In this document: positions 8,372 to 15,858 of the stretch, piece by piece
Layout of the letters: every line of letters starts with the position of its first letter
Numbering within the stretch: the first letter of the stretch is position 1
Assembly: GCA_007132495.1 (NCBI GenBank)
Contig: SLOL01000058.1
Span: 1 to 33,521, forward strand
DNA length: 33,521 bases
Reading direction: 5' to 3'
DNA from: Balneolales bacterium
GTDB lineage: Bacteria; Bacteroidota; Rhodothermia; Balneolales; Natronogracilivirgulaceae
Program-made: the position numbers and the translations under genes
Notes under the pieces: model-generated
Databases searched by the model: none
Told to the model about the DNA's origin: nothing
Seen by the model: only the letters and a program-made list of their open reading frames with translations

Positions 8372-8974
8372 ATGGCAAACGTAATTACCAGGGAACATAT
8401 CGACCGCTCCATATCTTACGCTGCATTCCGCGACCTTATTAATAGTCTGCTGATAGAACGCAAAACGACCGGTCCCGTTCAGTCCAAAGAGCTGGTGCAG
8501 TATACCCGTCTTAATGCCAAACGCATGGATCGCATTGATAAACAGACGGTTATCATGCCTCAGCTGATGGAAGAGTTGTGGAAAATCAAGGAGAATCAGA
8601 TCTGGATCGGCCTTGTCGAAGCGTGGTGTGGTGATGTAGCCCAGAATATTCCGCCCATTGCCAAAATGGCGGTCTCAGCCCCGAAAATTAGCCTCCGGCT
8701 GCTTCTTCGTGATGGACATCCGGATGTTATGGATGGCTATCTGACTAACGGCACAAGATCCATTCCCAAAGTGATTGCACTGAAAAAAGATACGCTTGAA
8801 GAGCTCTGGACATGGGGCCCGCGGCCCGATCCGGCTCAGACGCAATTTCTGCGGCGCAAAGGAGAAGGTGCTTCACACGCCACAGCTGCGGAAGAGCTGC
8901 ACAAATGGTATGCCGGGGATAAAGGGCATACGCTGCAGCAAGAAATCCTGGAGAAGGTGCGTTCAGTAAAGTAG
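8372..8974 (+). CDS. Thioredoxin-family protein with a single-cysteine WCGD site
   Basis: The 200-residue protein has a thioredoxin-like core from about residue 75: WIGLVEAWCGDVAQ, with W85-C86-G87-D88 where thioredoxins carry WCGPC. The second cysteine is Asp, so ordinary dithiol exchange is not possible. The cis-proline region is IPKVIAL, about 45 residues later. The first 70 residues are helical and contain no export signal. This form is common in Bacteroidota as a 'thioredoxin family protein' (Thioredoxin_9-like) with no settled role; monothiol reduction or a binding role is possible. A weak promoter-like pair (TTGGGT at 8331, TATAAC at 8354, 17-base spacing) precedes it. Confidence 0.85.
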   Translation: MANVITREHIDRSISYAAFRDLINSLLIERKTTGPVQSKELVQYTRLNAKRMDRIDKQTVIMPQLMEELWKIKENQIWIGLVEAWCGDVAQNIPPIAKMAVSAPKISLRLLLRDGHPDVMDGYLTNGTRSIPKVIALKKDTLEELWTWGPRPDPAQTQFLRRKGEGASHATAAEELHKWYAGDKGHTLQQEILEKVRSVK

Positions 8975-9034
8975 TACCCTTGCCTGTTTTCGCTTCTGCC
9001 GGACCAGCGATCGGCTTAAACAGCCGCCATAATA

Positions 9035-10240
9035 ATGACAACGGATCCAACCACACGGGAAAGCAAAGACTTTTACCGTCATATAGCCCAGACCAGTGAC
9101 AATCCGCTGGGCCTTGAGATTGAACAAGCCCGGGGTGTATGGCTGTATACCCGTGACGGACGTAAAATCCTTGACTTCATCTCGGGCATTGCCGTCAGTT
9201 CACTCGGGCACGGTCACCCGGAAGTCGTCCGTGCCGTTCAGGAACAGGCAGCTCGCCACATGCACGTGATGGTGTACGGCGAGTTTGTGCAGCGACCCCA
9301 GTCGGCGCTTGCCGGACGTCTGTCCACAGTATTACCGGAGCAACTGGATCGTGTTTATTTCGTCAACTCCGGCACCGAAGCCAATGAAGCGGCCCTGAAA
9401 CTGGCCAAAAAACATACCGGGCGACACCGTTTTTTGGCTTTCCGGAATGGTTACCATGGTGACACGCAGGGGTCGCTGAGCGTGACAGGCCGCGATGTCT
9501 ATCGACGGCCTTACGAACCATTGCTGCCTGAGGTGGATTTCCATGACTTTAACAGCGAGACGGTTCTGGAGTCAATAACACCGGAGGTGGCTGCAGTCAT
9601 ACTGGAACCGATCCAGGGAGAGGGCGGGATCATTCCCGCCGATCCGGAATGGCTGAAGGAGATTCGCAAACGGTGCACCAAAACGGGAAGCCTGCTCATA
9701 TTTGATGAAATCCAGTCGGGGTTCGGCCGTACCGGCAAGCTGTTTGCCTTCGAACACTATGGCGTTATTCCCGATATTCTGACCATGGCCAAGGCGATGG
9801 GAGGGGGGATGCCGCTCGGCGGCCTCGCATCATCAACCGATATTTTCAAAGCGTTCATGTTTGACCCACCGCTGAATCATGTCACTACGTTCGGTGGTCA
9901 CCCGGTTTCCTGTGCCGCCGCTGACACGGCATTGCGCGTCCTGCTGCGGGATGGCCTGATGGAACGGGCGGAGGTTATCGAGCAGACAACCCGCAAGATT
10001 CTTCATGGCAGAGGGATAGAATTGCTGCGCGGCAAAGGGGCCATGCTCGGACTCCAGCTTTCCAATGTGGAAACTACCCGGAAAGCGGTCTTCTACTGCC
10101 TGGAGGAGCACGGGATTTTGCTTGGCTGGACCCTTCACTCCAATACGCTAATCCGCCTGGCACCGCCGCTGGTCATTGAACAGGAACTGCTTGAACGAAC
10201 CCTGATCACCATCCGGGATGCCATCGCCCGGTACGCGTGA
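9035..10240 (+). CDS. Class III PLP-dependent aminotransferase (acetylornithine/ornithine aminotransferase-like)
   Basis: This 401-residue protein is a fold-type I, class III aminotransferase. The PLP phosphate loop SGTEAN is at residues 112-117 and the pyridine-ring aspartate is D224 in FDEIQSGFGRTG. The Schiff-base lysine is K253 in TMAKAMGGGMPLGG, and HVTTFGGHPVSCAAA is the subunit-interface block. The family moves the terminal amino group of ornithine, acetylornithine, GABA or similar omega-amines to 2-oxoglutarate. The overall form is closest to the ArgD/RocD group, but no arginine-biosynthesis gene is nearby, so the substrate is left open. It follows the thioredoxin-like gene by 60 bases on the same strand. 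Confidence 0.9.
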   Translation: MTTDPTTRESKDFYRHIAQTSDNPLGLEIEQARGVWLYTRDGRKILDFISGIAVSSLGHGHPEVVRAVQEQAARHMHVMVYGEFVQRPQSALAGRLSTVLPEQLDRVYFVNSGTEANEAALKLAKKHTGRHRFLAFRNGYHGDTQGSLSVTGRDVYRRPYEPLLPEVDFHDFNSETVLESITPEVAAVILEPIQGEGGIIPADPEWLKEIRKRCTKTGSLLIFDEIQSGFGRTGKLFAFEHYGVIPDILTMAKAMGGGMPLGGLASSTDIFKAFMFDPPLNHVTTFGGHPVSCAAADTALRVLLRDGLMERAEVIEQTTRKILHGRGIELLRGKGAMLGLQLSNVETTRKAVFYCLEEHGILLGWTLHSNTLIRLAPPLVIEQELLERTLITIRDAIARYA

Positions 10241-10280
10241 TGATACAAGTGTTCAGTTCCGCCTTTTAATGATTCTCTCT

Positions 10281-10308
10281 TTGATATATGTGCAATATAT
10301 GTTATACT
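10281..10308 (+). promoter_or_regulatory. Strong candidate promoter of the PA0069-type radical SAM gene
   Basis: TTGATA (10281-10286) and TATACT (10303-10308) are separated by 16 bases, and each matches five of six consensus positions. The start would fall near 10315, giving a leader of about 12 bases that still includes the ribosome binding site before the ATG at 10327. This placement argues against translation from the earlier ATG at 10288. Confidence 0.55.
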
Positions 10309-10326
10309 GGAGAAGAGGTGGATACC

Positions 10327-11394
10327 ATGAGCAATGAACACAATAACCATTTTATCCCGCGCGGCAGGGGAACCGGATCCAATCCGGCCCATCGTTTTAC
10401 ACAGCTGGATGTGGAGCCCGACCCGGAGTGGCGGGAGGGCGGAATATCCCCCGGGACCTGTTTTTACAGTGATGACGCGGTGGATGTGATCTCTTTCAAT
10501 GAGAGTCCCGATGTTCCGTTTGAAGCAGGCCTGAATCCCTATCGCGGATGCGAACACGGGTGTGTCTATTGCTATGCACGGCCGTATCACGAATACCTGG
10601 ATATGTCGCCGGGACTCGATTTCGAAACCAGAATTATGGTCAAGAAAGATGCTCCGGAGAGGTTGCGAAATCAGCTCATGCGGAAATCATGGAAACCACA
10701 GACCGTGTCGGTCAGCGGTGCCACGGATCCCTATCAACCGGTGGAGCGGAAGCTGGGATTAACCCGCAAGTGTCTGCAGGTGCTTGCCGAATTTCGCAAT
10801 CCGTTTACCGTCGTCACCAAAAACTATCTGGTAACCCGGGACTGTGATGTCCTGGAAGAGATGGCATCCCGGAATGCCGTTCGGGTAATGATCAGCCTTA
10901 CCTCCCTGAACTCCGGCCTGACCGGTGTGATGGAACCCCGTACAAGTCGTCCCGAACGCAGGCTCCGGGCGATCAGTGAACTTGCCGCGGCCGGCATTTC
11001 GACCGGGGTACTGTTCGCTCCGGTCATTCCGGGCCTGACGGACGAAGAGTTGCCCGCATTGGTCGCCGAGGCGGCCCGTGCCGGCGCCACTTTTGGTAAT
11101 TTTGTGCTCTTGAGGCTGCCCGGAGCGGTGGTACCGCTGTTTGATGAGTGGCTTGAGCAGCACTTCCCCGACCGCAAAAAGAAAATTCTGAATCGGTTGA
11201 AATCACTGAGAGGGGGTAATTTGTATGACAACCGGTTCGGACACCGGATGAAAGGCGAGGGGGCCTATGCCGATCAGATCAGGCAATCCTTTCAGATGGC
11301 ATGTCGCAAATACGGCCTCGGCGAAGAGGCTCCCCCGCTCACTACCCGCCATTTCAGAAGGGTCCCCTCACAGGGGGAGTTAGATCTGTGGTGA
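10327..11394 (+). CDS. PA0069-family radical SAM protein (SPL-like)
   Basis: The protein has 355 residues from the ATG at 10327. I choose this start because GAGGTGG lies five bases upstream of it and because the in-frame ATG at 10288 falls inside the promoter candidate. The radical SAM ligands are C75, C79 and C82 in YRGCEHGCVYCYARP. They are preceded by NPYRG, which is typical of the PA0069 / Rv2578c group related to spore photoproduct lyase. SGATDPYQPVE and TVVTKNYLVTRD follow as further family blocks. The reaction of this group is unknown; DNA or nucleotide chemistry has been suggested from its relatives. The last 41 bases overlap the 3' end of the opposite-strand DUF4097 gene. Confidence 0.92.
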   Translation: MSNEHNNHFIPRGRGTGSNPAHRFTQLDVEPDPEWREGGISPGTCFYSDDAVDVISFNESPDVPFEAGLNPYRGCEHGCVYCYARPYHEYLDMSPGLDFETRIMVKKDAPERLRNQLMRKSWKPQTVSVSGATDPYQPVERKLGLTRKCLQVLAEFRNPFTVVTKNYLVTRDCDVLEEMASRNAVRVMISLTSLNSGLTGVMEPRTSRPERRLRAISELAAAGISTGVLFAPVIPGLTDEELPALVAEAARAGATFGNFVLLRLPGAVVPLFDEWLEQHFPDRKKKILNRLKSLRGGNLYDNRFGHRMKGEGAYADQIRQSFQMACRKYGLGEEAPPLTTRHFRRVPSQGELDLW

Positions 11395-12367
11395 CGTGAT
11401 TGCCATATTCAAGAGTGACCGTACCCCCGGAAGTATGAATATCTACAGGTATGCCGCCCCCTTTTACCGATCCTTTCATACTGCCACGTTCCAAAATACC
11501 CGTTAGATCGTCAAGACGGTTATGAACATAGGATCCGGAAGTACTGATATCCATTCCCTGATCGGACGGCAGGGTGACGGAAATCGATCCACCCGATGTT
11601 TTCAACGTAAGGTGCTCTTGCAAAGAGACAATATCGGCACTGATGGAACCGCCACTGGTACGGGCTTCAATACTGCCGGAAAGATGTGTCAGATTTATCG
11701 GTCCCCCGCTGGTACGCAGATTCATTTTACCACTCGCATCGGTAACCCGGATTCCGCCGCCTGTGGTCCGGGCAGTCACATTACCGATGACATCGCTGAT
11801 GGAGATGGGTCCACCGGAAGTGCGTGCAAGGACATCCCCGGTGACATTGCTGACCGTGACCGGCCCGCCACTGGTGATCAGCGATACCGGATGATCAATA
11901 TCGGAAGCCGTGACACTTCCACCACTGGTTTTCGCATGAACCTCCGTTTGCCGCGGAACATATATGCGGTAGGAGATGGTGATTCCCGGTCCAATCCGGA
12001 ACCACCGGCTTCGTCCGGTCACCCTGGAATCGATCTCCACACTGTGGGTATCTTCATTGATATTTACTTCAACCGGTACCTCTTCTCCTTCAGAGAGATA
12101 GCGCCCGTCTTTTTTAACAGAGATATGGATGGTGATTTCATTTTGATCATGGGAAGAAACCGTAATGAAACCGCCTGAAGTTTCAGCTTCCAACCGCGCC
12201 GGAAGGGCAACCGGTATGGTTTCGGTGTGCCATACCGTTTCGGTATAGCTGCTATGGAACCCGCCCAATTTGCCGAGCGTCATACTAACGGATTCTGTGA
12301 CCGGCTTGATTTGCAATAACAATATCAGCATCAGACAACAGAGTAAGAGCCACTTTTTGATATTCAT
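11354..12367 (-). CDS. Exported DUF4097-family repeat protein (beta-helix-like)
   Basis: The protein has 337 residues from the ATG at 12367-12365, which has a near-perfect GGAGG ribosome binding site six bases upstream; a further ATG at 12403 does not. The N-terminus MNIKKWLLLCCLMLILLLQ is a signal peptide or anchor. The second half is a run of repeats of about 19-20 residues, each opening with TSGG or TTGG and then alternating hydrophobic residues (TSGGPVTVSNVTGDVLAR, TSGGPISISDVIGNVTAR and so on). This is the DUF4097 pattern, expected to stack as a right-handed beta-helix or beta-solenoid. It is probably periplasmic or at the outer surface, and the family function is unknown. It stands alone, convergent with the radical SAM gene and divergent from the receptor gene. 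Confidence 0.88.
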   Translation of the reverse strand: MNIKKWLLLCCLMLILLLQIKPVTESVSMTLGKLGGFHSSYTETVWHTETIPVALPARLEAETSGGFITVSSHDQNEITIHISVKKDGRYLSEGEEVPVEVNINEDTHSVEIDSRVTGRSRWFRIGPGITISYRIYVPRQTEVHAKTSGGSVTASDIDHPVSLITSGGPVTVSNVTGDVLARTSGGPISISDVIGNVTARTTGGGIRVTDASGKMNLRTSGGPINLTHLSGSIEARTSGGSISADIVSLQEHLTLKTSGGSISVTLPSDQGMDISTSGSYVHNRLDDLTGILERGSMKGSVKGGGIPVDIHTSGGTVTLEYGNHVTTDLTPPVRGPF

Positions 12368-12632
12368 CAGTTTCCTCCGTGATTCGTTGCCGTTTTTTAG
12401 CACTATTGTGCCAGCTTTGTCATGCTTGCAACTACCCCTTTATAAAATATACGTATCTGCTCAAAGAAAAGTTTATATATGTGAACTGGGCCGATACGGG
12501 AATTGTTTTAACTTCGTACAATACCACTGAAATTTATTACAGGATTCATTATAAATGATATCCACGATGGTTTTTCCAAAAACAGAAATCAAAAAACAGA
12601 AACAGGAAGTGACAGCTATAAATGATTATTTG

Positions 12633-14705
12633 ATGTCGACCAACAATATAATACGAATATTTCTGTTGTTGCCGGCAATTGTGCTGTTTCGGATTTCCGC
12701 CGATGTTTCTGCACAAACTGCTGAATCCGATACGCTTCTCTACGAAGAGTTGACGGAAATTGAAATACAGGCGACAAGGGAGATGGAAAGTGAAGCCAGT
12801 GCACCGTTTTCCGTTTCCGTCGTCACCAGATCCGTAAATGATCAAAGGGGCGAACCGGGCTACAGTTTTGACCGTATAAGCGGAACGGTACCGGGATTAT
12901 GGGTCAATGACCGGCAAAATTATGCGCTCGGAGAGCGGGTGTCCATTCGCGGCATGGGCTGGAGGACCGCTTTCGGCGTTCGCGGCATCTATGTCCTGAT
13001 GGATAATATTCCGCTGACCGTACCTGACGGGCAGACCGTAATGGATGTCATGGATCCGGCTATGGTGCGTCAGCTGGAAGTGATCCGGGGGCCGAGCTCT
13101 TCCTTCTGGGGCAATGCCAGTGGGGGAACCCTGTTTCTGTCTACCGAACCGGCGACCTTTGAACCCTCGGCAAGCGCCCGTATTTACGGCGGTGCCTTCG
13201 ATACCTACAGTGCCCAGGTCAGTGGTTCTTTCCGTGAAGGGCCGAGGGGTTATCACCTCAACGCTTCCTACCTGCATCGCGGGGGATACCGCAACCACAG
13301 CCGGCACGAAGCATTTCGTCTGACCGGACACATGAATTGGGAATGGGATGCGGATCGCAGCCTCTCGGTCAGCGGAGCATTTGTGGATGCGCCGGATACC
13401 CGCCATCCGGGATCACTCAGCGAATCGGCTCTGGAAGAAGACCGCCGCCAGGCTGCCGCTAATTTTGAGGAGGCGTCGGCTGGTAAATCGTGGCGGCAGG
13501 GGCAACTCGGCGTGACACTGCGTTCCAGTGCAGATTACGGTGAGTGGCAGGGAACAGTATACGGGGTCTCCCGGTCGCTTCACAATCCGCTGCCGTTTGC
13601 CGATATCGAAGTGGATCGACTCTCCGGTGGTTCCCGGATCACCCTGGTAAACGATAACAGGTTTATTGAGTGGGCTGCCGGTGCTGATGCGGCCATTCAG
13701 TCCGATGACCGCAGAAATTATAACTACACCGGCTCTTATGTGCGTGATCAGAAGACGATCGACCAGCAGGAGACCGTCCTCAACGGTGCGCTCTTCGCCC
13801 GTGCACGAACCGGCTGGGACCGTTTCAATATCTCCGGCGGGCTCCGGGCGGATGCCATCCGCTTTGAAAGTGATGACCATCTCCGGTTTGGCGGTGAAGA
13901 CCGGTCGGGCGAACGCACATTTACAGCGGTCAGCCCGTCGGTGGGAGTGTCACTCCGGACCTCAGCCGGTCTCGCCTATGTCAATTTCGGCACCTCTTTT
14001 GAAACACCTACGACCACGGAGCTGGTGAATGATCCGGATGATGTGACCGGCGGGTTTAATCCGGATATCGATCCCGAGCGGGCGCGCGGCGTCGAAGCCG
14101 GCTTCAGGGGTGGTGTATCGGCGCTCAATCTGAGTTATGATGTGGCGGCTTTCCGGATGAATGTACGTGATCAGCTGGTCAGCTTTCGTACCGAAGAGGG
14201 GGGAAGCCGCGATTTCTATCGCAATGCCGGATCCACCCGTCACGACGGAGTGGAAATATCTCTGCGCTGGCGCCGCTTTTCCATAATGGAGCTCTCCGCC
14301 AACTATAACTGGAGCTACTTCACCTTTCGGGAGACGGTTGAGACCGGCCAGGTTACATTTCCCGAAGGCAACCGACTGCCCGGCATACCCGAACACCGGC
14401 TGATGTCCGAACTTCATTTGATGCCCGGCAATTTCCGGGTATCGCTGTCCATGGAGCTGCTGGACAGCTACTATGTAGACAACGCCAATACAGCCGTCAA
14501 TCCCGCATACGAAGTTTTTCATCTGCGTCTGCGGCATAACGGCATTAATCTGAACGAACAGGTGAGCATCCTCCCATTTCTGACGGTCAATAATCTTGCC
14601 GACGCCACCTATAACAGCTCGGTAAGTATCAATGCTTTTGGCGGCCGGTACTACGAACCTGCTCCTGGAAGGGCTGTTTATGCCGGCTTCAGCCTGGATT
14701 TGTAA
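12633..14705 (+). CDS. TonB-dependent outer-membrane receptor
   Basis: A 690-residue protein. A signal peptide, roughly MSTNNIIRIFLLLPAIVLF to SADVSAQ, is followed by the TonB-box region (LTEIEIQATR). The plug domain follows, with VSIRGMG, VRGIYVLMDNIPLTVPDGQ, VRQLEVIRGPSSSFWGNASGGTLFLST. The remainder is a 22-strand-type barrel of alternating aromatic strands, ending in YAGFSLDL, a typical outer-membrane assembly signal with a near-terminal aromatic. Family members import siderophores, cobalamin or other large ligands using TonB energy. No ligand-specific neighbour is seen. The start is uncertain: an in-frame ATG at 12555 would add 26 charged residues before the signal peptide, and neither start has a ribosome binding site. 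I prefer 12633 because it gives a normal export signal. Confidence 0.93.
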   Translation: MSTNNIIRIFLLLPAIVLFRISADVSAQTAESDTLLYEELTEIEIQATREMESEASAPFSVSVVTRSVNDQRGEPGYSFDRISGTVPGLWVNDRQNYALGERVSIRGMGWRTAFGVRGIYVLMDNIPLTVPDGQTVMDVMDPAMVRQLEVIRGPSSSFWGNASGGTLFLSTEPATFEPSASARIYGGAFDTYSAQVSGSFREGPRGYHLNASYLHRGGYRNHSRHEAFRLTGHMNWEWDADRSLSVSGAFVDAPDTRHPGSLSESALEEDRRQAAANFEEASAGKSWRQGQLGVTLRSSADYGEWQGTVYGVSRSLHNPLPFADIEVDRLSGGSRITLVNDNRFIEWAAGADAAIQSDDRRNYNYTGSYVRDQKTIDQQETVLNGALFARARTGWDRFNISGGLRADAIRFESDDHLRFGGEDRSGERTFTAVSPSVGVSLRTSAGLAYVNFGTSFETPTTTELVNDPDDVTGGFNPDIDPERARGVEAGFRGGVSALNLSYDVAAFRMNVRDQLVSFRTEEGGSRDFYRNAGSTRHDGVEISLRWRRFSIMELSANYNWSYFTFRETVETGQVTFPEGNRLPGIPEHRLMSELHLMPGNFRVSLSMELLDSYYVDNANTAVNPAYEVFHLRLRHNGINLNEQVSILPFLTVNNLADATYNSSVSINAFGGRYYEPAPGRAVYAGFSLDL

Positions 14706-14838
14706 GGCTTCCGGGAAAGCCGTACGTGACTGGCAGGGTGAATTCCTGCTGCAGGAGCCGTATCTTGCCGTTGGTGTAAATATGATAGGGTGAGCAGATT
14801 GCTTGACCCGCGACAGATGTACAGGAGGCAGGTCCCCT

Positions 14839-15777
14839 ATGAAACCCCGAAAACCGTACTACGACTATCACAGCTACCTGAAGAAGAAGCTGGGGGCTGT
14901 TACCTACAAGGTTTCGGTCGATGGCGGTTTTACTTGTCCCAATATTGATGGTACGGTAGCCAGGGGCGGATGTACTTACTGCAACAACCGCAGTTTTGTT
15001 CCCAAATACCTCACACGTGGCACCCCGATACGTGACCAGATCGATCAGGGTGTGGCATCGCAGCGGGAGCGATACGGGGCTCAGCGGCTGCTGGCCTACT
15101 TTCAGGCATATTCGAATACCTACGAGGAAATTGACCTGCTGGAAGCCCGCTATCATGAAGCACTCTCCCATCCGTCTGTCGACGGCCTTGTTCTGGGTAC
15201 CCGGGCCGACTGCCTGCCCGAACCGGTAGTCCGGCTGCTGGAATCCCTGGCATGCGACTACTATATCGCCGTTGAGATCGGCATCGAGTCCGTCTATGAT
15301 GACACTCTTGAACGGATCAATCGCGGCCATGACTTTGCTGCAGTCCGGTCGGCTTTTGAGCGGTTATCGGGGAGGGGTTTACATCTCGGAGCTCATTTAA
15401 TTCTGGGTTTTCCCGGAGAAACCCGTCAGCAGTGGCTGGATACGGCGGATGTGATATCCGGTTTGCCGCTGGACTATCTGAAAATCCACCATTTACAGGT
15501 AGTGAAGGGTACAGCACTGGCACAGAGCCGGCAAGATCAGCCCTTTCCGGTGTTTGAGTTTGACGAATGGGTAAACCTGCTATGTGATTTTCTTGAGAAA
15601 CTGCATCCGGATATTGCTGTGGCGCGGTTGTGCGGAAGTGCTCCGCCCCATCTGCTGATAGCTCCGCAATGGGGCCGGAAAAAACATCCGGAAGTCATCA
15701 GCGCCGTAATGGAAGAAATGAATCGCAGAGGAGCAAAGCAGGGAGATAAGAATGCGGTGATGAAAGATTCGGTATAG
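14839..15777 (+). CDS. TIGR01212-family (YhcC-type) radical SAM protein
   Basis: This is a 312-residue protein. The ATG at 14839 is chosen because AGGAGG lies ten bases upstream; an in-frame TTG at 14803 has no such site. The cluster ligands are widely spaced, with C33 followed by C45 and C48 (FTCPNIDGTVARGGCTYCNN). That C-x11-C-xx-C layout is diagnostic of TIGR01212/YhcC proteins. Other family blocks are ARYHEALSHPSVDGLVLGTR, VEIGIESVYDDTLERINRGH and HLILGFPGE. The family is widespread, but its reaction is not established; a role in RNA modification or anaerobic metabolism has been proposed for relatives. It follows the receptor gene by 133 bases. Confidence 0.92.
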   Translation: MKPRKPYYDYHSYLKKKLGAVTYKVSVDGGFTCPNIDGTVARGGCTYCNNRSFVPKYLTRGTPIRDQIDQGVASQRERYGAQRLLAYFQAYSNTYEEIDLLEARYHEALSHPSVDGLVLGTRADCLPEPVVRLLESLACDYYIAVEIGIESVYDDTLERINRGHDFAAVRSAFERLSGRGLHLGAHLILGFPGETRQQWLDTADVISGLPLDYLKIHHLQVVKGTALAQSRQDQPFPVFEFDEWVNLLCDFLEKLHPDIAVARLCGSAPPHLLIAPQWGRKKHPEVISAVMEEMNRRGAKQGDKNAVMKDSV

Positions 15778-15814
15778 TGTGATGCGATTTGCGATCAGAT
15801 AATATTCTCAAACG

Positions 15815-15841
15815 GTAATCAGGTCAAATGACGCTGATTAC
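15815..15841. terminator. Hairpin between convergent genes, possible terminator
   Basis: GTAATCAG (15815-15822) pairs perfectly with CTGATTAC (15834-15841) across an 11-base loop. It lies between the stop codons of the TIGR01212 gene and the metalloprotease gene, where a bidirectional terminator would be expected. There is no good T-run on either side, so the call is tentative. A perfect 12-bp palindrome, GGAAATATTTCC, follows at 15847-15858. Confidence 0.35.
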
Positions 15842-15858
15842 TATCAGGAAATATTTCC

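Noticed and set aside
11522-12178. 218-codon open frame opposite the DUF4097 gene
   Set aside because: It is a shadow of the repeat-rich DUF4097 gene; the sense strand has a signal peptide, family repeats and a strong ribosome binding site.
14706-14721. Hairpin GGCTT/AAGCC just after the receptor stop codon
   Set aside because: The stem has only five pairs and no T-run follows, so it is too weak for a terminator.
15847-15858. Palindrome GGAAATATTTCC as a regulator binding site
   Set aside because: It lies between convergent stop codons where no promoter is expected, so it is more likely chance or part of the 3' hairpin region.
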